Assembly (NCBI RefSeq): GCF_000227745.2
Contig: NC_018012.1
Span: 3,841,412 to 3,905,411, forward strand
Length of the DNA stretch: 64,000 bases
Reading direction: 5' to 3'
From: Thiocystis violascens DSM 198
GTDB taxonomy: Bacteria > Pseudomonadota > Gammaproteobacteria > Chromatiales > Chromatiaceae
Below the pieces are notes generated by a model. The model had not been told where the DNA came from. It made no database searches and worked only from the letters and a program-made list of their open reading frames with translations. Positions 58,607 to 64,000 of this stretch are shown here, in pieces. A program made the position numbers and the translations under genes. The stretch's first letter is position 1; each line of letters opens with the position of its first letter.

Positions 58607-59592
58607 CGCCGCTCGGCAAGCAGGAGCGCGCGCGTCGGCGCGGGTAGTCCTTCGACGGTCCGATTCGGGTCGTGGGGATCGAGATGATCGGGAAGCGACT
58701 GAAAACGCATCCAGTCGGTGGGCCGCTGCTCCTCGACTGTCGTGCGACTGACATCGATCACGCGAATCGCCGTGAAGCCGCAGCGACCGAGCCAGACCGA
58801 GAGTGCCGCAACGCTGGGAATGAACCAGACATTGCGCATGCTCGCATAGCGTCCCGGCGGCACCAGCACCCGTTCGTCCCCGCCCTCCAGAACCAGCGTC
58901 TCCAGCACCAGTTCGCCGCCGGGTCTGAGCAACCGGCACAACTCGCCCAGATGGTCCATGGGCGAGCGGCGATGATAGAGCACGCCCATCGAAAACACTG
59001 TATCGAATCCGGTCAGCCCGCCCGGCAGATCCTCGATCCCAAGCGGCAGCACGGTCAACTCGTCGCGCGTCAGATAGCGCTGGATGGCTAGGTACTGCGC
59101 CACGAACAGCAGCGTCGGATCGATCCCGAGAACCAGCTCGGCACCTGCGCCGAGCATGCGCCAGCCGTGATAGCCGTTGCCGCAGCCGACATCGAGCACT
59201 CGCCGGCCGTCGAGCGGCGCGATGGCATTGGCGAGCCGATCCCATTTCCAGTCCGAGCGCCATTCGGTGTCGATCCGCACGCCATGGATGCAATAGGGGC
59301 CTTTGCGCCAGGGATGCAGGCGCATTAGCGCGTCTCGTAACTGCCGTTCGGTTTCCGGGTCAAGCGGATTGCCGGATTGGATGCCGACACAAGCGCGGTC
59401 CAGCACCCTCTCGCCGTCTGGTAACTCAGGCAGATCCGACAGTGCGGCATCCCAACGCGCCAGATCGCCATGCGCGCCAGGACCGAGTCGGATCCGCACG
59501 GCTTCGGCGAGCGCATCGCCCCAGGGCGCCAGAGGCGTTTGAGCCAGACGCGCGAGAAAGGGTTGGAAATTAAATCGCGTCCCGTCTGACAT
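58603..59592 (-). CDS. cmoB: tRNA U34 carboxymethyltransferase CmoB
   Basis: This protein of 329 residues transfers the carboxymethyl group of carboxy-SAM to 5-hydroxyuridine at wobble position 34, giving cmo5U. Markers are [22 protein letters not shown] (about 98-119), the SAM-type loop [20 protein letters not shown] (about 132-151), [31 protein letters not shown] and the C-terminal [22 protein letters not shown]. Length is normal. It lies downstream of cmoA on the same strand, 172 bases away, so the pair supplies and uses carboxy-SAM. Confidence 0.96.
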   Translation of the reverse strand: MSDGTRFNFQPFLARLAQTPLAPWGDALAEAVRIRLGPGAHGDLARWDAALSDLPELPDGERVLDRACVGIQSGNPLDPETERQLRDALMRLHPWRKGPYCIHGVRIDTEWRSDWKWDRLANAIAPLDGRRVLDVGCGNGYHGWRMLGAGAELVLGIDPTLLFVAQYLAIQRYLTRDELTVLPLGIEDLPGGLTGFDTVFSMGVLYHRRSPMDHLGELCRLLRPGGELVLETLVLEGGDERVLVPPGRYASMRNVWFIPSVAALSVWLGRCGFTAIRVIDVSRTTVEEQRPTDWMRFQSLPDHLDPHDPNRTVEGLPAPTRALLLAERR

Positions 59593-59764
59593 GCGCCGTT
59601 TGAGTCTCGACTCGATCTTGCATGAACCATTTGGCGTCGGTGCGGACGCGCTTTAAAGTGTTACTTTTTTGAATCACTGAAATCGCGTCCGCGCCGACAA
59701 TCATCGGTCGTGCCAACTTGACGGATTGCACGCAACGCCGCATGCCGTACTGGACGCGATTTCA
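59593..59764. repeat. Intergenic repeat between cmoA and cmoB
   Basis: It contains GAAATCGCGTCC (about 59686-59697) and GGACGCGATTTC (about 59753-59764), an inverted pair related to the one at 47489-47577, with an AT-rich stretch beside it. No gene. Confidence 0.5.
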
Positions 59765-60496
59765 TCAGGCCCATGCGACCCAGGCGACAAAGTTCAGACT
59801 CTGATACCAGCGGGCGAATCCGGCAAAACCGGCGGCGGCGAGTCGCTGCTCGTGGGTCTCGACGCTGTCCGGCAGCAGAACCTGTTCCAGCGCCGCGCGT
59901 TTACGGCTGATGGCCAGATCGCTATAGCCTTGGGCGCGCTTGAAATCCTCGTGCAGCGCGGTCAGCAAGTCGCCGCCGCGATCGCTCGGCACCAGAATCT
60001 TTTCGGCTAGAATCAGCGCGCCGCCCGGTACCAGGCCGGCACGGATGCGTTCGAGCAACTCCAGACGGCGCTCCGGCGCGACGAACTGAAGGGTCAGATT
60101 CAGAACGACCAGCGAGGCCTGCTCGATCGGCGCCTCTTCCACGTCCGCATGGAACAATTCGACCCGCTCGCGGCCCGGTAGATCGGCAAGACGCGCGCGC
60201 AGACCCGCGATCATGGCGGGCGCATTGTCGACGGCGACGATCCGCACCTCGGGGCCGGTCCGCGCTAGGATCTCGCGGGTAACCGCGCCCAGCGAGCAGC
60301 CCAGGTCATAACAGCGGGTTCCGGGGCGCGCCACCCGCCGCGCGATGAGTCCGGTTATGCCGATCAATTCGGCATAACCGGGAACCGAGCGGCGTACCAT
60401 GTCAGGGAACACCCGCGCGACATCGGCATCGAACCGGAACGGGCTGATCGGTGCGTCGGGGCGGTCGAACAGGTCATCGGATGCGTTGATCGTCAT
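59765..60496 (-). CDS. cmoA: Carboxy-SAM synthase CmoA
   Basis: This protein of 243 residues makes carboxy-S-adenosylmethionine from SAM and prephenate for CmoB. Family features are DDLFDRPDAPISPFRFDADVARVFPDMVRRSVPGY at the N-terminus, the loop CYDLGCSLGAVTREIL (about 63-78), AVDNAPAMI, and VVLNLTLQFVAPERR (about 131-145), where methyltransferases would keep a different pattern. The C-terminus ends RWYQSLNFVAWVAW. Together with cmoB it lets tRNAs with U34 read all four codons of a box. Confidence 0.95.
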   Translation of the reverse strand: MTINASDDLFDRPDAPISPFRFDADVARVFPDMVRRSVPGYAELIGITGLIARRVARPGTRCYDLGCSLGAVTREILARTGPEVRIVAVDNAPAMIAGLRARLADLPGRERVELFHADVEEAPIEQASLVVLNLTLQFVAPERRLELLERIRAGLVPGGALILAEKILVPSDRGGDLLTALHEDFKRAQGYSDLAISRKRAALEQVLLPDSVETHEQRLAAAGFAGFARWYQSLNFVAWVAWA

Positions 60497-60634
60497 GGCC
60501 TTGCATTGTACCTTGGAGCGCGTCCCTCTCCCGCAAAACCATCGTCATAAAACTTGCATCGACGGACGGCGAGCGGTTGTTAGAATGGGATCGATTGACT
60601 CGCCCACCACGCCCGACGACCCAGGAATGACGAC

Positions 60635-62878
60635 ATGAGCACGAGCGCACTCCAGCCAGAAGTCGATGACGATCTCCACGACGATGACGCCCAGTTCGGA
60701 ACGGAGGCCGAGACGATGCCCCCGATCCCCGACGATATCGATCTCGACGACCCCAGTCTCTATCTCAATCGTGAGCTGACCTGGCTGGCATTCAACCGGC
60801 GCGTGCTCCACGAGGCCGACGATCCGCGCACGCCGCTGCTGGAACGGGTCAAGTTCCTGGCGATCGTCAGCAACAACCTGGACGAGTTTTTCATGAAGCG
60901 CATCGGCGGGCTCAAGCAGCAGATTGCCGCTGGCGTGCACACCCCGAGCTTGGATGGCCGCACCCCGCTCCAGCAACTCAAGGAATGTCAGGCGGCAGCC
61001 CGTGTCTTCCAGGCCCAGCAGCAGTGCATCTATGACGTTCTGATGGAGGAGCTGGCCGGGCAGGACATCCGCATCACCCATCACGACGAGTTGCCGACCG
61101 ATGCGCGCGAACGGCTGCGCGAGCATTTCCGCGCCAATATCTTTCCGATGCTCACCCCGCTGGCGATGGATCCGGCGCACCCCTTCCCCTTCATCTCCAA
61201 CCTGGCGCTGAATCTGCTGGTCACGTTACGCTTTCCGGGCGGACTGGAGGTCTACATGGCCCGCGTCAAGGTGCCGGTGAGCAAGGACGTGTCCAAACGA
61301 CTGATCCCAGTCGACGGCAGCCACACCTATGTGACCCTCGAAGACCTCATTGTCAACAACCTGGACATGCTGTTTCCGGGCATGGAGATCGTCTCCTGTG
61401 CCCTGTTCCGGGTGACCCGCAACGCCATCGTCGAGCCCGACGCGGAGGCGGCCAACGATCTGCTGGAGATGATCGAGACCGAGCTGCGCGAGCGCCATTT
61501 CGCGCCCATTGTGCGGCTTGAGGTGCAGCCGGGCATGGAGCCCACCCATCGCGGCATGCTGGCCGCCGAGCTGGGTCTGAACGAGGACGAGGACGTGTTC
61601 GAGGTGGAGGGCATGATGGCCCTGCGCGATCTGTTCGAGCTGGCCGGCATCGACAAACCGGAGCTGCACGATAAGCCTCATCGTCCGGTGGATCATCCGC
61701 TGCTGGCCAACGACCGGCGCAACATCTTCCATATCGTCCGCGAAAACGGCCCCATCCTGCTCCAGCATCCCTACCAGCCCTTCAGCACTACGGTGGAGCG
61801 CTTCCTGCGCACCGCCGCCGAGGATCCCAAGGTGCTGGCGATCAAGATGACCCTCTATCGCACCTCCGCCGGCGCCATCCTGGATTCGCTGATCGAGGCC
61901 GCGCGCAACGGCAAGCAGGTCGCTGTGCTGGTCGAACTCAAGGCGCGCTTCGACGAGGCGGCCAACATCGGCTGGGCGCGCCGGCTGGAGGCCGAGGGCA
62001 TCCACGTCAACTATGGCGTCATGGGACTCAAGACCCATAGCAAACTCATTTTCATCGTGCGCCGCGACTATGCCCAACTGCGCCGTTACTACCATATCGG
62101 CACCGGCAACTATCACGCGGGCACCGCCAAGCTCTACACGGATCTTGGCATGCTCGGTTGCGACGAGGACATCGGCCAGGATCTGACCGAACTCTTCAAC
62201 TATCTGACCGGCTACTCGCCGCCGCCGAGCTACCGCAAGATCCTGGCCGCGCCCTACAACCTCAAGCGCGGTATCGTCGACAAGATCAACCGCGAGATCG
62301 AGCAGCACAAGCGCAACGGCGATGGCCTGATCCAGATGAAGATGAACGCGCTGGAGGATGCCGACATCACCCGCGCGCTCTACAAGGCCAGCCGCGCCGG
62401 GGTGCAGGTTGATCTCATCATCCGCGACACCTGCCGCTTCCGTCCCGGATTGCCCGGCATCAGCGAGAAAGCGCGCGTCGTCAGCATCGTCGGGCGTTTT
62501 CTGGAGCACGGACGGATCATCTATTTCCGCAACGGCGGCGAGGAGGAGTATTACATCGGCTCCGCGGACATGATGGGCCGCAACCTGGATAGCCGGGTCG
62601 AGGTCCATGCCCCGGTGGAGAATCCCGAACTGCGCCAGGAACTGCGTCTGATTCTGGACGTGCAGTTCGCCGACACCCGCTCCGCCTGGGACATGGACGC
62701 GGACGGCAACTACACCCAGCGCACCCCCGAGGACGACAGCACCAAGGGAGCGCAGGAGACCTTGATCGGGGTGGCCGAAAAACGTCTCGCCGCCGCCGCC
62801 AAGCATAAGGAGAAGAAGGTCCGCTCCAAGCTATTGAGCCATTTTCAATGGCGGCTGAGAGACCGGAATCTGACGTAA
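60635..62878 (+). CDS. ppk1: Polyphosphate kinase
   Basis: This protein of 747 residues extends polyphosphate from ATP. The N-terminal acidic extension of about 45 residues precedes the PPK start LYLNRELTWLAFNRRVLHEA. Next are the head-domain NNLDEFFMKRIGGLKQQ, then HPYQPFSTTVERFLRTAAEDPKVLAIKMTLYRT. The phosphorylated His lies in GLKTHSKLIFIVRR (about 467) and a second active-site His in LEHGRIIYFRNGG (about 623). RFDEAANIGWARRLEAEG and YIGSADMMGRNLDSRVE are also intact. Convergent ppx at the right edge completes a polyphosphate synthesis/degradation pair. Confidence 0.96.
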   Translation: MSTSALQPEVDDDLHDDDAQFGTEAETMPPIPDDIDLDDPSLYLNRELTWLAFNRRVLHEADDPRTPLLERVKFLAIVSNNLDEFFMKRIGGLKQQIAAGVHTPSLDGRTPLQQLKECQAAARVFQAQQQCIYDVLMEELAGQDIRITHHDELPTDARERLREHFRANIFPMLTPLAMDPAHPFPFISNLALNLLVTLRFPGGLEVYMARVKVPVSKDVSKRLIPVDGSHTYVTLEDLIVNNLDMLFPGMEIVSCALFRVTRNAIVEPDAEAANDLLEMIETELRERHFAPIVRLEVQPGMEPTHRGMLAAELGLNEDEDVFEVEGMMALRDLFELAGIDKPELHDKPHRPVDHPLLANDRRNIFHIVRENGPILLQHPYQPFSTTVERFLRTAAEDPKVLAIKMTLYRTSAGAILDSLIEAARNGKQVAVLVELKARFDEAANIGWARRLEAEGIHVNYGVMGLKTHSKLIFIVRRDYAQLRRYYHIGTGNYHAGTAKLYTDLGMLGCDEDIGQDLTELFNYLTGYSPPPSYRKILAAPYNLKRGIVDKINREIEQHKRNGDGLIQMKMNALEDADITRALYKASRAGVQVDLIIRDTCRFRPGLPGISEKARVVSIVGRFLEHGRIIYFRNGGEEEYYIGSADMMGRNLDSRVEVHAPVENPELRQELRLILDVQFADTRSAWDMDADGNYTQRTPEDDSTKGAQETLIGVAEKRLAAAAKHKEKKVRSKLLSHFQWRLRDRNLT

Positions 62879-63027
62879 GGAAGGGCGCCAAAGCAACCCC
62901 CAGCATGATGCTTGGCGCCGGAGGCTCGGATCGGCCGCGCACCTGGCGGGCGCGCATCGCCAATGATCGCCATCCCGGATGGTTCGGGAGTTGCCCCCGC
63001 AGGCGTCGAGCTTCGGGTCATTGGCGG

Positions 63028-63330
63028 TCATGCCCACAAATGGCCCAATGAAAACGCGATGGCGTCGAACGGCGGCTGGCGGACACTGTCGACTTCTTTC
63101 AGGGTGTCAAGCAGCAGCCAGTGTCGGTTGTCCTGGAGCGCATAGACTTCCAGCGTGCGTGCACTCGGGTCGACCAGCCACAGATGCGCCACGCCTTCCC
63201 GCGCATAAAGCGGCATGTTGATCGCCCGATCGATCTTGGCGGTCGAGGGCGACAGGATTTCGCCGACCAGGTACTCGGGCAGGGCGAGAATGTCGTCGTA
63301 GCAGGCGTCGCGATGTGCCACTTGAGACAA
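63028..63330 (-). pseudogene. Uma2/DUF820 protein gene with internal deletion
   Basis: The 100 residues join an Uma2-type N-terminus (ILALPEYLVGEI) directly to the second half of the family (EILSPSTAKIDRAINMPLYAREGVAHLWLVDPSARTLEVYAL). About 80-90 residues normally between them, including the first catalytic acidic residue of the PD-(D/E)xK-like fold, are absent. GEIL is typical of both breakpoints, so the deletion probably arose through this short homology. The E-x-L-SPST...DRAI part survives. Probably inactive. Confidence 0.7.
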
Positions 63331-63390
63331 GGAATGAACCTCATGACAGGGAATCGGTCGAGCACTCAGACCGCTGGAGCGGTAGGACGG

Positions 63391-64000
63391 TCAGCTAAAG
63401 GTTAGCAGAATCCCCGCGCTGGCAAGCCGTTCGGCTTCCTGCTCCAACTCCAGTTGAGTCAGCGGATGACGGGCAAGCCAATCGTCCGGAAAGCTCAGGG
63501 CGAGCCGCTCGCCATCCGCCAGCAAGGTCGGGCTGGGTTTGTTCGCCGCGGAGCGACCGCGATGCAGGAGCGCCGCCAGACGCAGGATCACGCACAGACG
63601 GCGGGCACACGCCTGTTCCGCCTTGGGCAGCGCCGCGAACTCCTGCACCGGAAATTTGCGCCGGTGACCCAGCACCAGCGCCGCGAGCACCATCTGTTCC
63701 TGCCGGGAGAAGCCCGCGAGATCCGCGTTGCGCAATAGATAGGCGCCATGCTTCTGATATTGACTATGGGCCACCATGACGCCGATTTCGTGCAGCCGGG
63801 CCGCCCAGGACAGCATGAGCGGATGATCGGGGTCGTTTAGCGCCCAGGGGGTCGCGAGTTGGCGGTAGACCACGAGGGCGGTGGCCTGGACACGCCGGCC
63901 ATGGACCGGGTCGATCTGAAATTGTCGGCAGAGCGTCGCGACGGTGCGCTCGCGCACATCCTCGTGCTGATGACGCCCCATCATTTCATAAATCACGCCC
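63391..64000 (-). CDS. ppx: Exopolyphosphatase/pppGpp phosphohydrolase, C-terminal part
   Basis: The gene enters from the right edge; a GTG at 63996 is internal. The visible 202 residues are the C-terminal domains of Ppx/GppA: EGV-like entry GVIYEMMGRHQHEDVRERTVATLC, the HD-like helix SWAARLHEIGVMVAHSQYQKHGAYLL (His about residue 70 of the visible part), FSRQEQMVLAALVLGHRRKF, and RLCVILRLAALLHRGRS. Ppx removes terminal phosphate from polyphosphate. Convergence with ppk1, separated only by the degraded Uma2 gene, is a common arrangement. Confidence 0.92.
   Translation of the reverse strand, partial: GVIYEMMGRHQHEDVRERTVATLCRQFQIDPVHGRRVQATALVVYRQLATPWALNDPDHPLMLSWAARLHEIGVMVAHSQYQKHGAYLLRNADLAGFSRQEQMVLAALVLGHRRKFPVQEFAALPKAEQACARRLCVILRLAALLHRGRSAANKPSPTLLADGERLALSFPDDWLARHPLTQLELEQEAERLASAGILLTFS

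Overview
The window is high-GC gammaproteobacterial DNA, most likely from a purple sulfur bacterium (Chromatiaceae). The best taxonomic marker is a secreted Gly/Tyr-rich sulfur-globule protein at 53568-53984. The linked cmoA/cmoB, ppk1, ppx, TRAP-transporter and membrane pyrophosphatase genes and the many REP-like palindromes fit that assignment. No species name is claimed.

Positions 1 to about 35,000 hold the right three-quarters of a Mu-like transposable prophage with a siphovirus-type (non-contractile) tail; its left end lies outside the window. In order: the end of gemA, a Mor/C-type activator, an Ash-like leader plus antirepressor-like regulator, a lysis cassette, Mu gp25/gp26/gp27-like genes, large terminase, portal, a cluster of tiny Cys-rich genes split by an HNH endonuclease gene, a MuF head protein with a toxin-like C-terminus, a DNA methyltransferase, gpG, a protease with a nested scaffold start, lambda-type D and E capsid proteins, gp36-like, several small receptor/fibre-like proteins, gp37-like, tail tube, a tail-assembly chaperone with a -1 slippery site, a 1940-residue tape measure with a transglycosylase domain, and AT-richer tail-tip genes including a seven-bladed RCC1-type propeller protein. 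The last tail gene is cut by an ISAs1-family element. Two 20-bp repeats spaced 22 bp apart mark the probable right end. One 55-bp sequence occurs three times at fixed internal spacing, before the lysis, head and tail blocks; it is the best candidate for the phage late control element.

Positions 35,050-39,300 form a scarred junction: a tRNA-Asn with its own promoter and terminator, a cyclic-nucleotide-binding protein, and a remnant of a betaine-type ABC ATPase gene fused to a frameshifted porin gene. A second, protein-identical ISAs1 copy sits in this remnant, and REP palindromes flank it.

Positions 39,341-64,000 are chromosomal: a TRAP binding protein convergent with cytochrome b561-dctQ-dctM; CorA; an acyltransferase; a periplasmic cluster (binding protein fused to a von Willebrand A domain, a second binding protein, a small secreted protein) without an obvious permease; an IS5-type element landed exactly on the stop codon of the last of these; AmpG; the sulfur-globule protein; an unknown conserved gene; a K+-dependent-type membrane pyrophosphatase; FUN14; cmoB/cmoA for tRNA wobble modification; polyphosphate kinase; an internally deleted Uma2-type gene; and the C-terminal part of ppx running off the right edge.
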